From Yoonia vestfoldensis DSM 16212 (GTDB taxonomy: Bacteria; Pseudomonadota; Alphaproteobacteria; Rhodobacterales; Rhodobacteraceae), in NCBI RefSeq assembly GCF_000382265.1, contig NZ_KB907973.1, forward strand, positions 1 to 64,000: a stretch of DNA of 64,000 nucleotides. Reading direction: 5' to 3'. The notes beneath the pieces are model-generated. The model made no database searches. It was not told the origin of the DNA and was given only the letters and a program-made list of their open reading frames with translations. The translations under genes were made by a program, and so were the position numbers. Shown here in pieces: positions 55,951 to 64,000 of this stretch; the stretch's first letter is position 1; the number at the start of each line of letters is the position of its first letter.

Positions 55951-56657
55951 CCGACTGGAAACCGAAACGATTCTGGAAAGCCGCGACGCCGGAGGCCTGC
56001 GAGGGCGGATTCACCGTCACTTTGGACGGCCGATTGGTGAAAACACCGGCAAAGGCCGCATTGGTCGTGCCGACCCTGCCAATGGCCGAGGCGGTCGCGG
56101 CGGAATGGGATGCGCAGACCGGGCTTGTTGATCCGCGGACCATGCCGGTGACGCGCAGCGCCAATGCGGCAATCGACAAGGTCCGCACCCAGCGCACCGA
56201 GGTGATCGGCCTGTTGTCCGAATACGGCGGCACCGATCTGCTGTGCTATCGCGCACCTGCGCCGGACGGCCTGGTTCTGCGCCAGCGGCAGGCATGGGAC
56301 CCGCTGCTGCATTGGGCGACGGACACATTGGGCGTGACTTTGGCGGTGGGCGAGGGGGTCATGCATGTCCCGCAACCCGATGAAAGCCTTGCGGTCTTGC
56401 AAAGCGAACTCGACAGGATGGACGATTTCCGTCTGGCAGCCGCACATGATCTGATCAGCTTGTCCGGATCATTGATTCTGGCGCTTGCCGTGATGCGTGA
56501 CCATCTGGACGCGGCGCGCGCATGGGACATTTCGCGCATCGACGAAGACTGGCAGATCGCCCAATGGGGGGCCGACGAAGACGCAACTGCTGCCGCTGCG
56601 ATCAAGCGCGCTGCATTCCTGCACGCCGAACGATTCTTTCATCTGTCGCGGTCATGA
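55947..56657 (+). CDS. ATP12-family F1-ATPase assembly chaperone
   Basis: 236 residues; WKPKRFWKAATPEACEGGFT at the start, VTLDGRLVKTPAKAALVVPT, EWDAQTGLVDPRTMPVTRSA and ESLAVLQSELDRMDDFRLAA match ATP12, the alpha-subunit chaperone shared by alphaproteobacteria and mitochondria. It serves the main ATP synthase, whose genes are not in this window. Four-base overlap with the HAD gene. Confidence 0.94.
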   Translation: MTDWKPKRFWKAATPEACEGGFTVTLDGRLVKTPAKAALVVPTLPMAEAVAAEWDAQTGLVDPRTMPVTRSANAAIDKVRTQRTEVIGLLSEYGGTDLLCYRAPAPDGLVLRQRQAWDPLLHWATDTLGVTLAVGEGVMHVPQPDESLAVLQSELDRMDDFRLAAAHDLISLSGSLILALAVMRDHLDAARAWDISRIDEDWQIAQWGADEDATAAAAIKRAAFLHAERFFHLSRS

Positions 56658-56716
56658 ACCGATGGAGCACATATCTGTGCATTTGTCCCGAAGATTGCCT
56701 GTTTTCAAAGCATTTG

Positions 56717-56740
56717 CGCAGCGGTTGCTGCGAGTTTTGC
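56717..56740 (+). terminator. Possible weak terminator after the ATP12 gene
   Basis: CGCAGC-GGTT-GCTGCG (56717-56732) followed by AGTTTTGC. Short stem and imperfect T run. Confidence 0.4.
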
Positions 56741-56769
56741 TTGACCCCATGGCGTTTCATCGGACAATC
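56741..56769 (+). promoter_or_regulatory. Candidate promoter of aapJ
   Basis: TTGACC (56741-56746), 17 bases, ACAATC (56764-56769), giving a leader of about 100 bases. TATAAA at 56829-56834 is an alternative -10 without a clear -35. Confidence 0.4.
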
Positions 56770-56878
56770 TACGCAAACTCGCACAAGGGCGTCGCCTTTG
56801 TAAAAGTCGCTACCTTGAAAGAGGTGGTATAAAAATTGGCTGCCGTACTTAACGGTGGAAACTCAGGAAGAGGTAAAA

Positions 56879-57898
56879 ATGACAAAAACCGTATTTATCG
56901 GCGCGCTGGCCGTCGCTGGCTTGACCGCCGGTATCGCATCCGCACAAACGCTTAACGACGTTCAAGAGCGTGGGACCCTGCGGTGCGGCTCGAACGAAGG
57001 TCTGGCTGGCTTCGCTGCTCCCGATGCGAACGGCAACTGGGAAGGTTTCGACGTGGCCCTGTGCCGTGCGATCGCTGCCGCCGTGCTGGGTGATGGTCAG
57101 GCCGTCGAATTCGTGCCGCTGACCAGCCAGACCCGCTTTACCGCGCTGGCCGCTGGCGAAGTCGACGTTCTCGTCCGCAACTCGACCTGGACCTTCACAC
57201 GCGACACCGACCTTGCGCTGGATTTCCCGGCCATCAACTACTACGACGGTCAGGGCTTCATGGTCCCGCGCGCGCTGGGTGTGTCTTCGGCAACCGAACT
57301 CGACGGCGCGACCGTCTGCATCCAGACAGGCACCACGACCGAACTGAACCTCGCCGACTACTTCCGCGCCAACGGCCTGAACTACGAACCAGTGCCCGTT
57401 GCAACCAACGCCGAAGGCCAGCAGCAGTATCTTGCCGGTGCCTGTGACGTCTACACGACAGACATCTCCGGTCTGGCCGCGACTCGTGCAACCTTCGAGG
57501 CCCCTGGCGATCACGTCATTCTGCCGGAAGTCGTTTCCAAAGAACCACTGGGCCCCGCAGTGCGCCACGGTGACAATGACTGGGGCGATATTGTCCGTTG
57601 GACGACGCATGCGCTGATCGCTGCTGAAGAGTATGGCGTGACACAGGCGAACGTTGCCGAACTGGCCGCAGCACCTACCGACAACCCGGAAGTTAACCGC
57701 TTGCTGGGCACCGAAGGTGAACTCGGCGCAATGATTGGTCTGTCGGCAGACTGGGCCGTGCAAGCGATTTCCGTCGGCGGCAACTACGGCGAGATCTTTG
57801 AGGCAAACATCGGTGAATCCACCGCTGTGGGTCTGGCACGTGGTCTGAACGCACAGTGGACCGAAGGCGGCCTGATGTACGGTGGCCCGTTCCGTTAA
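56879..57898 (+). CDS. aapJ: General L-amino acid ABC transporter, periplasmic binding protein
   Basis: 339 residues from the ATG at 56879 (RBS AAGAGGTAAAA). Signal peptide of 23 residues ending IASA. The mature protein begins QTLNDVQERGTLRCGSNEGL and has VRNSTWTFTRDTDLALDFPA, typical of AapJ/BztA. It binds a broad range of L-amino acids. A hairpin separates it from aapQ, as is usual to give more binding protein than membrane parts. Confidence 0.97.
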   Translation: MTKTVFIGALAVAGLTAGIASAQTLNDVQERGTLRCGSNEGLAGFAAPDANGNWEGFDVALCRAIAAAVLGDGQAVEFVPLTSQTRFTALAAGEVDVLVRNSTWTFTRDTDLALDFPAINYYDGQGFMVPRALGVSSATELDGATVCIQTGTTTELNLADYFRANGLNYEPVPVATNAEGQQQYLAGACDVYTTDISGLAATRATFEAPGDHVILPEVVSKEPLGPAVRHGDNDWGDIVRWTTHALIAAEEYGVTQANVAELAAAPTDNPEVNRLLGTEGELGAMIGLSADWAVQAISVGGNYGEIFEANIGESTAVGLARGLNAQWTEGGLMYGGPFR

Positions 57899-57912
57899 TC
57901 GCTGATCGTTTT

Positions 57913-57936
57913 GGGGTCCGGCTTTGATCGGGCCCC
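57913..57936 (+). terminator. Hairpin between aapJ and aapQ
   Basis: GGGGTCCG pairs with CGGGCCCC around GCTTTGAT; one wobble, no T run. It probably shields the aapJ transcript or causes partial termination. Confidence 0.6.
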
Positions 57937-58025
57937 TTACATCATTCAATAAACCGACATTCTGACTTTTGGTGGACAAGATATTTCTTGCCCCCCTGTT
58001 GTTGTATCCAGATCGAGGGCTGCGC

Positions 58026-59240
58026 ATGGCGGACATTTCTGATCAACCGCGCGAGACATTCCGCATAAGCATGCTGCTTTATGATGCGCGGTACAGGTCG
58101 ATGACCATTCAGGTGGTCGCCGCCATGCTGATCATGTTATTTCTGGCGCAACTGGTCGACAATACTGTCACCAACCTGGCCGCATTGGGCAAGGACATCA
58201 GTTTCAGCTTTCTGGGGTCCACCGCTGGCTATGATATCAATCAGCAACTGATCCCCTTCACATCCCAAGACACCCATGCCCGCGCCGCCTTGGTCGGCAT
58301 TCTGAATACCCTGCTTGTCGCGGTACTGGGCTGCATTCTGGCCACGATCATTGGCGTTTTTGCGGGGGTTCTGCGCCTGTCGTCCAACTGGCTCGTCGCG
58401 CGGGTGATGACGGTTTACGTCGAATGCATGCGTAACACGCCACTGCTGATCTGGATTCTGATCGTGTTCGCCGTGATGACCGAGGCAACGCCGCAGCCGC
58501 GCGACTTTCAGGAAGGCGGCACCGCGTCGATGATCCTGTGGGACAGCGTCGCGATTTCTAATCGCGGTGTTTTCATGCCGCTGCCGATCTGGGGCGAAGG
58601 GTCCGGCATCGTCGTTGCGATATTCATCCTGTCGATCATTGGCATTTTTGTGCTGCGCTATGTTGCGCGCAAACGGCAGGAAGACACAGGCCAGCAATTG
58701 CCCGTGCTGCCGTTGTCGCTTGCGCTGTTCATCCTGCCTGTCACGCTGGCGTTCTTTGCGCTGGGCCGTCCGATCTCGCTGGATTATCCTGTGCTGGGCG
58801 GGTTCAATTTTCAGGGCGGCTTGCAGGTGCGCAATTCGTTCATCGCGCTTTGGCTAGCGTTGTCGCTGTATACGTCAGCTTTCATCGCGGAAATCGTCAG
58901 GTCGGGTATTCTTGCCGTGTCCAAAGGCCAGACCGAGGCGGCCTTTGCGCTGGGCATGCAGCCGAACCGTACGATGCAACTGATCATTCTGCCGCAGGCG
59001 CTGCGCGTCATCATCCCGCCGCTGATTTCGCAATTCCTGAACCTGACCAAGAACTCGTCGCTGGCACTGGCCGTGGGGTATATGGATGCGCGGTCCACAT
59101 TGGGCGGCATCACCGTCAACCAGACCGGGCGGGAATTGGAAGGCATCCTGCTTTTGGGGATATTCTATCTGATCACCAGCCTGATCATTTCATCGGCCAT
59201 GAATTTCTATAATTCCGGCGTCAAGCTGAAGGAGCGCTGA
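58026..59240 (+). CDS. aapQ: General L-amino acid ABC transporter, permease AapQ
   Basis: 404 residues from the ATG at 58026, behind GAGGGCTGCGC. Eight or so membrane segments; the ABC coupling region EIVRSGILAVSKGQTEAAFA and [20 protein letters not shown] is the EAA motif. A large loop before it is typical of AapQ/BztB. Overlaps nothing; aapM starts two bases after its stop. Confidence 0.96.
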   Translation: MADISDQPRETFRISMLLYDARYRSMTIQVVAAMLIMLFLAQLVDNTVTNLAALGKDISFSFLGSTAGYDINQQLIPFTSQDTHARAALVGILNTLLVAVLGCILATIIGVFAGVLRLSSNWLVARVMTVYVECMRNTPLLIWILIVFAVMTEATPQPRDFQEGGTASMILWDSVAISNRGVFMPLPIWGEGSGIVVAIFILSIIGIFVLRYVARKRQEDTGQQLPVLPLSLALFILPVTLAFFALGRPISLDYPVLGGFNFQGGLQVRNSFIALWLALSLYTSAFIAEIVRSGILAVSKGQTEAAFALGMQPNRTMQLIILPQALRVIIPPLISQFLNLTKNSSLALAVGYMDARSTLGGITVNQTGRELEGILLLGIFYLITSLIISSAMNFYNSGVKLKER

Positions 59241-59241
59241 G

Positions 59242-60735
59242 ATGAGCGGAACACCAAAAGTCGCCTACGTCCGCAGCGACATGTTGCCTGAAGCGCCACC
59301 ACCACCGGGCCAAGCCGGCCCGATCAAGTGGCTGCGCGAAAACCTGTTCGCCGGATGGTTCAATTCGGCAATGACGATCCTTGCGATCTATGTCGTGTGG
59401 TCGGTCCTGTCGGGCACCTTGCCTTGGGTCTTCAACGGCATCTGGGACGCGGGATCGTTGACCGAATGTCGCGAAATCCGCAATGCACGCGGACTGGACA
59501 GCGCGGCCTGCTGGGCCGTGGTGAACGAACGCTGGTTGCAGATGCTGTTCGGTTTCTATCCGACCGACGACCCGCTGCTCGCGCGCCTGTTCTATGCGGA
59601 CGAACTGGCTGCGGCCGGTGGCGCGGAAATGGTATTTGGCGGCGGCTTCAACGCCACACAGCAGGTCGCATTCATTTCGGCGATGAAAGACGAGATCAGC
59701 AATGCCGCGATCTTTTTCTTTGGCTACTGGCGGCCGCTGCTGGCCTTGGCATTGCTTGTCCCTGCGATCGCACCTGTCTTGTATTCAAATCTGCCGCGCA
59801 GTCTGCTGATCTTTTCGCTGATCTATCCGTTCGTCGCGTTCTTCCTGCTTTGGGGCGGGTCGGTGTGGCTGCCGACGCTGGTGGCGCTGGGCCTTCTGGC
59901 GACGATCATGGCGGGGCGTTATGCTGCTGCCTTTGTCGGCAGCCTTGGCGGCTTTTTCGTGTCACTGATTGTCTTTCTGGCGATCTTCATGAACCCGCTC
60001 GGCGTGGTCGGCATCGACGGGCTGTTCCCGTTGCTTCCGCAGCTGAACGGCGAATTGACCGACGCGATCCCCTTGGGTCTGCCTTTCATCGCATCGCAGA
60101 ATTTTGGTGGTTTCATGCTGGCGATCATCATCGGGACATCGGGGATCGTGCTGTCGCTGCCGCTGGGTATCGCGCTGGCGCTGGGGCGCCAATCGTCGAT
60201 GCCGTTGATCAAATGGGTCTGCGTGTCCTTCATCGAGGTCATCCGCGGCGTGCCGTTGATCGTGTGGCTCTTCACAGCCTCGACCTTGCTGAACTATTTC
60301 CTGCCGCCTGGTACCGAATTCGATCTGCTGTTGCGGGTGATCATCATGGTGACCTTGTTCGCCTCTGCCTATCTGGCCGAGGTGGTGCGCGGCGGTCTGG
60401 CGGCCTTGCCCAAGGGGCAATACGAGGCGGCGGATTCTTTGGGGCTGGATTACTGGAAATCCATGCGCCTGATCATTCTGCCGCAGGCTCTGAAGATCTC
60501 GATCCCCGGTATTGTGAACACCTTCATCGGTTTGTTCAAGGATACCACGCTGGTCGTGTTCATCGGTCTGCGTGACCCGCTTGGCCTGACCAACGCGATC
60601 CGCGCGACCAGTGAATGGAATGGCATCTACTGGGAACTCTATATCTTTGTGGGGGCACTGTTCTTCATGTTCTGCTTCTTCATGTCCCGTTATTCAATGT
60701 ATCTGGAGCGTCGTCTCCGGACCGACCACCGCTGA
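59242..60735 (+). CDS. aapM: General L-amino acid ABC transporter, permease AapM
   Basis: 497 residues, longer than the usual AapM. A hydrophilic insert of about 100 residues between the first two membrane segments ([20 protein letters not shown] and on, with two Cys) explains part of the extra length. The EAA region is [20 protein letters not shown] with [20 protein letters not shown]. Pairs with AapQ to form the channel. Confidence 0.96.
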   Translation: MSGTPKVAYVRSDMLPEAPPPPGQAGPIKWLRENLFAGWFNSAMTILAIYVVWSVLSGTLPWVFNGIWDAGSLTECREIRNARGLDSAACWAVVNERWLQMLFGFYPTDDPLLARLFYADELAAAGGAEMVFGGGFNATQQVAFISAMKDEISNAAIFFFGYWRPLLALALLVPAIAPVLYSNLPRSLLIFSLIYPFVAFFLLWGGSVWLPTLVALGLLATIMAGRYAAAFVGSLGGFFVSLIVFLAIFMNPLGVVGIDGLFPLLPQLNGELTDAIPLGLPFIASQNFGGFMLAIIIGTSGIVLSLPLGIALALGRQSSMPLIKWVCVSFIEVIRGVPLIVWLFTASTLLNYFLPPGTEFDLLLRVIIMVTLFASAYLAEVVRGGLAALPKGQYEAADSLGLDYWKSMRLIILPQALKISIPGIVNTFIGLFKDTTLVVFIGLRDPLGLTNAIRATSEWNGIYWELYIFVGALFFMFCFFMSRYSMYLERRLRTDHR

Positions 60736-60749
60736 GGAGAGAGAGCATC

Positions 60750-61544
60750 ATGGCCCAAGCTGACACGGATATCGCCGGGACAACCCGGATCGCCGCGAAT
60801 GTCTCTGACGAGGTGGCAATCGAAATCCACAACATGAACAAGTGGTACGGGACGTTCCACGTGCTGCGCGACATCGACCTGACGGTGCAGCGTGGCGAAC
60901 GGATTGTCATCGCCGGACCGTCGGGGTCAGGCAAGTCGACGCTGATCCGGTGTATCAACGCGCTGGAAGAACATCAGAAAGGCAAGATCACCGTGGATGG
61001 CACGGTGCTGTCGTCCGATCTGAAGAACGTCGACCGCATCCGGTCCGAGGTCGGGATGGTGTTTCAGCATTTCAACCTGTTCCCGCATCTGACCATTCTG
61101 GAAAACTGCACTTTGGCCCCAATCTGGGTGCGCAAGATCCCCAAGCGTGAAGCCGAAGAGATCGCGATGCATTTCCTGACCAAGGTCAAGATCCCCGAAC
61201 AGGCGCTCAAATATCCCGGCCAGTTGTCCGGCGGTCAGCAGCAGCGAGTTGCAATTGCACGGTCGCTGTGTATGCGCCCGCGGATCATGCTGTTCGACGA
61301 ACCGACATCGGCGCTAGACCCTGAAATGATCAAGGAAGTGCTTGATACGATGGTCAGTCTGGCCGAGGACGGCATGACGATGTTGTGCGTCACGCACGAG
61401 ATGGGCTTTGCCCGTCAGGTGGCGAACCGCGTGATCTTCATGGATCAGGGTCAGATCGTCGAACAGAACGAACCCGAAGAGTTCTTCAACAATCCAAAGT
61501 CCGAACGGACGAAGCTGTTCCTGAGCCAGATCCTCGGGCATTGA
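60750..61544 (+). CDS. aapP: General L-amino acid ABC transporter, ATP-binding protein AapP
   Basis: 264 residues from the ATG at 60750 (RBS GAGGAGAGAGAGC). Walker [18 protein letters not shown] loop [12 protein letters not shown], signature [15 protein letters not shown], Walker [15 protein letters not shown] and switch His (VTHEMGFA) are intact. Powers AapQM. Longer upstream readings run inside aapM. Confidence 0.97.
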   Translation: MAQADTDIAGTTRIAANVSDEVAIEIHNMNKWYGTFHVLRDIDLTVQRGERIVIAGPSGSGKSTLIRCINALEEHQKGKITVDGTVLSSDLKNVDRIRSEVGMVFQHFNLFPHLTILENCTLAPIWVRKIPKREAEEIAMHFLTKVKIPEQALKYPGQLSGGQQQRVAIARSLCMRPRIMLFDEPTSALDPEMIKEVLDTMVSLAEDGMTMLCVTHEMGFARQVANRVIFMDQGQIVEQNEPEEFFNNPKSERTKLFLSQILGH

Positions 61545-61574
61545 AGAAAAACTTTTGGCCTCCGGCGGGGATAT

Positions 61575-62090
61575 TTAGGCTCTGAAGACGGGCAGGTCGC
61601 CGGGGGTTCTGAAGGCTTTGCAGGTCCCGCTGTGGCGGGCTGCATTGCCCCAGTCCGCGATGTCGAAGGCGATCACGCAGGTAGCGCCGGTCGGATAATC
61701 GCCAAAACGCGGATGCGCGGGGCGCCGTCCGATCATCCCGTCGGCGAACATGGCGATGCCCGGATTATGCCCGATCATCGCGATGCAGTGGGCTGTCTGT
61801 CTGCGCAGCACATCCAGCATCGTGTCGGGGCTGGCGTGATAGAGCCCCGGCACAAGTTGCAGCACGGGCGCAGGGGCCAGATGTGGCAGGATCAGCGCGG
61901 CTGTTTCCTGCGTGCGCGCGGCATCGGAACACAGCACGACATCGGGCACGTGCCCTTCCGACGCCAGCCAAGCGCCGATAGCAGGTGCCGCCGCGCGGCC
62001 CCGGTCGTTCAGTACGCGTGCGTGATCGTCGGCAAAAGGATCGTCCCAGCTGGATTTCGCATGGCGGATCAGGATCAGCATCAGGCTCAC
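61575..62090 (-). CDS. SixA-like histidine phosphatase
   Basis: 171 residues if started at the GTG at 62090 (GTGA overlap with the gene upstream); an ATG nine bases later is the alternative. LILIRHAKSSWDD holds the RHG phosphohistidine motif; VVLCSDAARTQETA and MIGHNPGIAMFA hold the second Arg and second His. SixA acts on phosphohistidine of phosphotransfer proteins; the target here is unknown. Convergent with aapP. Confidence 0.9.
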   Translation of the reverse strand: MSLMLILIRHAKSSWDDPFADDHARVLNDRGRAAAPAIGAWLASEGHVPDVVLCSDAARTQETAALILPHLAPAPVLQLVPGLYHASPDTMLDVLRRQTAHCIAMIGHNPGIAMFADGMIGRRPAHPRFGDYPTGATCVIAFDIADWGNAARHSGTCKAFRTPGDLPVFRA

Positions 62091-62725
62091 AGGAAAGACC
62101 CCATGTGAAAGGCGGCATGGGCGGGCAGGCGGTTGCCTTTGCCCACGGGGCAGGCGCGGCGTGCAGCACAGCCTTGGCCCATGCATTCCTGTCCCGCTGC
62201 GCTGCGCAAGTGGTCCTTGCAGGCCGCGACATCGTAGCCATCGGCAAAGGCGCTGACAGGGCATGCGGTGGTGCAGGGCTGGCCTGTGCAGCTGTCGCAG
62301 GGGCGTGGCCCCGCGCCTGTGGCGGCAACCCAGGGCACCAGCAATGCCATCCGGTAAGAGATGAACAGCCCGCCCGTGTCATGCACCAGAAACCCGATGG
62401 GTGACGCCCAGGCCCGGCCAGAACGCAGCGCCCAAGTATAGAATGGCAGGAACGGCGCACCGCCAAAGGGGTAAAGCGCCAGTGCGCCGAAATCCTGCGC
62501 CAGCGCGTCACCAATCCGGCGCGACCAGCGGTCCATCGGGTCGGATGCGCCGTCACGGTATTCGGGGCTTTGAATGAAGATCGGCCAGAACGCGGGTTCG
62601 GCCGGACTAATCAGGACCAGTGACCCGTCCTTGCGCGGCAGCCCGTCATCCGGTTGAATGTGAAAAGCCCCTGACACATACAGCCCTTGCAGAGCCAGTG
62701 CCGCGTCAAGGGCGCTGGCGGTCAT
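62087..62725 (-). CDS. QueG-like ferredoxin-type iron-sulfur protein
   Basis: 212 residues. The C-terminal half has two Cys clusters, CDSCTGQPCTTACPVSAF and CMGQGCAARRACPVG, suited to two 4Fe-4S centres. The N-terminal part (VSGAFHIQPDDGLPRKDGSL and SPIGFLVHDTGGLFISYRMA) resembles the short stand-alone relatives of epoxyqueuosine reductase. The corrinoid domain and HEAT repeats of true QueG are missing. Likely a redox protein; substrate unknown. Confidence 0.85.
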   Translation of the reverse strand: MTASALDAALALQGLYVSGAFHIQPDDGLPRKDGSLVLISPAEPAFWPIFIQSPEYRDGASDPMDRWSRRIGDALAQDFGALALYPFGGAPFLPFYTWALRSGRAWASPIGFLVHDTGGLFISYRMALLVPWVAATGAGPRPCDSCTGQPCTTACPVSAFADGYDVAACKDHLRSAAGQECMGQGCAARRACPVGKGNRLPAHAAFHMGSFL

Positions 62726-62727
62726 CG

Positions 62728-63582
62728 TCAGCGCGGCTCGCGGATGATCGAGCCTGCACCATGTTCGGTGAACAGTTCCAGCAGGCTGGCATTGGGCAGC
62801 CGCCCGTCAAGGATGACGACCGCGCGCACCCCTTGTTCCACCGCCATCAGCGCGGTTTCGGCCTTGGGGATCATGCCGCCGCTGATCGTGCCATCGGCGA
62901 TCATCGCGCGGACCTGATCGGGGGTCAGCTGGGTCACAACCTCGCCGCTGGCATCCTTGATGCCGGGCACATCGGTCAGCAGGAGAAGGCGGTCCGCCTT
63001 GAGCGCGCCTGCGATGGCACCAGCAGCCGTATCGCCATTCACGTTGAAGGTTTCCAGCATGTCCATGCCAGTCGCCACAGGGGCCACGACAGGGATGATC
63101 CCTGCGGCGTTCAGATCGCGCAGCACCTGCACGTTCATTTCCACAGGACGGCCGACAAAGCCCAGTTCGGGGTTCAGCGCCTCGGCGACCATCAGGTCAT
63201 CGTCCTTGCCGGACAGGCCGACAGCGCGCCCGCCTTCGTCCATGATCGCCTGCACGATGCGTTTGTTGACCAGTCCGGTCAGCACCATTTCCACGACTTC
63301 CACCGTGTCCTGATCGGTCACGCGCTGGCCGCGTACGAATTCGGTCTTGATGCCCAGCTTGTCGAGCATCTGGTTGATCATCGGACCACCGCCATGCACG
63401 ACGACGGGGTTCATGCCGACCTGTTTCATCAGCACGATATCGCGGGCGAATTCGGCCATCGCATCGGCGTCGCCCATCGCGTTTCCGCCGAACTTCACGA
63501 CGACGACAGCACCGGAATAGCGCTGTAGATAGGGCAGCGCCTCAGACAGGGTGCGGGCGGTCGCGATCCAGTCACGGTTCAT
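62728..63582 (-). CDS. argB: Acetylglutamate kinase
   Basis: 284 residues from the ATG at 63582, eight bases after AAAAGGAC. An in-frame ATG at 63603 overlaps the yihA stop (ATGA) and is the alternative. [33 protein letters not shown] and the C-terminal [18 protein letters not shown] are family motifs. Second step of arginine biosynthesis, phosphorylating N-acetylglutamate; usually feedback-inhibited by arginine. The same window also encodes arginine breakdown. Confidence 0.96.
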   Translation of the reverse strand: MNRDWIATARTLSEALPYLQRYSGAVVVVKFGGNAMGDADAMAEFARDIVLMKQVGMNPVVVHGGGPMINQMLDKLGIKTEFVRGQRVTDQDTVEVVEMVLTGLVNKRIVQAIMDEGGRAVGLSGKDDDLMVAEALNPELGFVGRPVEMNVQVLRDLNAAGIIPVVAPVATGMDMLETFNVNGDTAAGAIAGALKADRLLLLTDVPGIKDASGEVVTQLTPDQVRAMIADGTISGGMIPKAETALMAVEQGVRAVVILDGRLPNASLLELFTEHGAGSIIREPR

Positions 63583-63599
63583 GTCGGCGGTCCTTTTCT

Positions 63600-64000
63600 T
63601 CATGATATCCCTGCGATGATGGCGCGCAATGTGGGAATCCCGTCGCCCTTTTCGGCGGAGGTCAGGATCAGTTCGGGGTAGGCCGCAGGGTGTTTCACCA
63701 GTGCGGCGCGCGTCTTGGCCAGCGATTCCGCCAGCGCGTCGCCGCGCAGCTTGTCGACCTTGGTCATCACGACCTGAAAGGTCACGGCCGAGGCGTCGAG
63801 CAGCGACATGATTTCTTCGTCCACCGCTTTCGCGCCATGTCGCGCGTCGATCAGGACAAAGACACGGCGCAGTGTCTGGCGGCCTTGCAGGTATTGTTTC
63901 AGCAGGCGCTGCCACTTTTCCACCACGGCGACAGGCGCATTGGCGAAACCATAGCCCGGCAGGTCGACGACATAGATGTCGCCTGCGGTGAAAAAGTTGA
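63600..64000 (-). CDS. yihA: Ribosome biogenesis GTPase YihA/YsxC (EngB), partial
   Basis: The C-terminal 132 residues are in the window; the start lies beyond 64000. [20 protein letters not shown] holds the G3 motif (DLPGYG) and [11 protein letters not shown] the G4 motif (TKxD). [20 protein letters not shown] is conserved. It assists late assembly of the large ribosomal subunit. Its stop overlaps the upstream alternative ATG of argB. Confidence 0.95.
   Translation of the reverse strand, partial: NFFTAGDIYVVDLPGYGFANAPVAVVEKWQRLLKQYLQGRQTLRRVFVLIDARHGAKAVDEEIMSLLDASAVTFQVVMTKVDKLRGDALAESLAKTRAALVKHPAAYPELILTSAEKGDGIPTLRAIIAGIS

Overview
The window reads as a chromosomal segment of a GC-rich alphaproteobacterium, most likely a marine Rhodobacterales (Roseobacter-type) species. 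Reasons: the S10/spc/alpha ribosomal protein order with adk after secY, the aapJQMP general amino-acid transporter, an ATP12-type F1 assembly chaperone, many ATGA/GTGA stop-start overlaps and a high G+C content. No rRNA, tRNA or CRISPR was recognised.

Layout. 1-640: the end of an IS21-family element that has cut a chaA-type Ca2+/H+ antiporter gene. 636-3965 (minus): amidohydrolase, outer-membrane protein and secreted choloylglycine-hydrolase-like acylase, overlapping the broken chaA. 4286-5901: small proteins around a Crp/Fnr-type regulator. 6034-11844 (minus): an arginine deiminase operon (antiporter-arcA-nitroreductase-arcB-arcC). 12077-18588 (minus): a complete second, N-type F1Fo ATPase (atpDCQRBEFAG). 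18856-20897 (plus): cupin, DUF883-like, holin-like and SDR genes. 20950-23989 (minus): a MacAB/Lol-type exporter. 24477-25711: EamA transporter and small GNAT. 26341-33009 (minus): a six-gene run of acidic secreted protein, DUF2271 protein, PepSY-flavodoxin-reductase, ApbE, P1B ATPase and VIT transporter. 33185-36351: cytochrome b561 plus PepSY protein, divergent from a two-component system. 36440-38030: an AT-rich islet with two unrecognised genes. 38268-52442: ribosomal protein genes from rplB to rplQ with secY, adk and rpoA, split into separately promoted blocks. 52527-56657: rarA, crcB, RluA-type pseudouridine synthase, HAD phosphatase, ATP12. 56879-61544: aapJQMP. 61575-64000 (minus): SixA-like phosphatase, QueG-like ferredoxin protein, argB, yihA (partial).

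How the parts work together. Arginine fermentation makes ATP without respiration, and the adjoining N-ATPase can spend ATP to pump ions; both point the same way with no clear terminator between them. A near-perfect Fnr-type box lies at class-II spacing from a -10 element in front of atpD. Almost the same box, at nearly the same spacing, lies before the exporter genes, and a looser copy lies before the Crp/Fnr-type regulator, so a low-oxygen or redox regulon is likely. Separately, an 18-base operator matching at 16 positions lies upstream of the six-gene flavin/metal operon and between the response regulator and the PepSY-cytochrome pair. This ties all of them into one candidate envelope redox/metal system. 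The DUF2271 protein carries a DxxTGAS flavinylation-type motif, ApbE is encoded in the same operon, and the co-transcribed P1B ATPase has an unusual TPC motif. I consider this cluster the best candidate for an incompletely described system.
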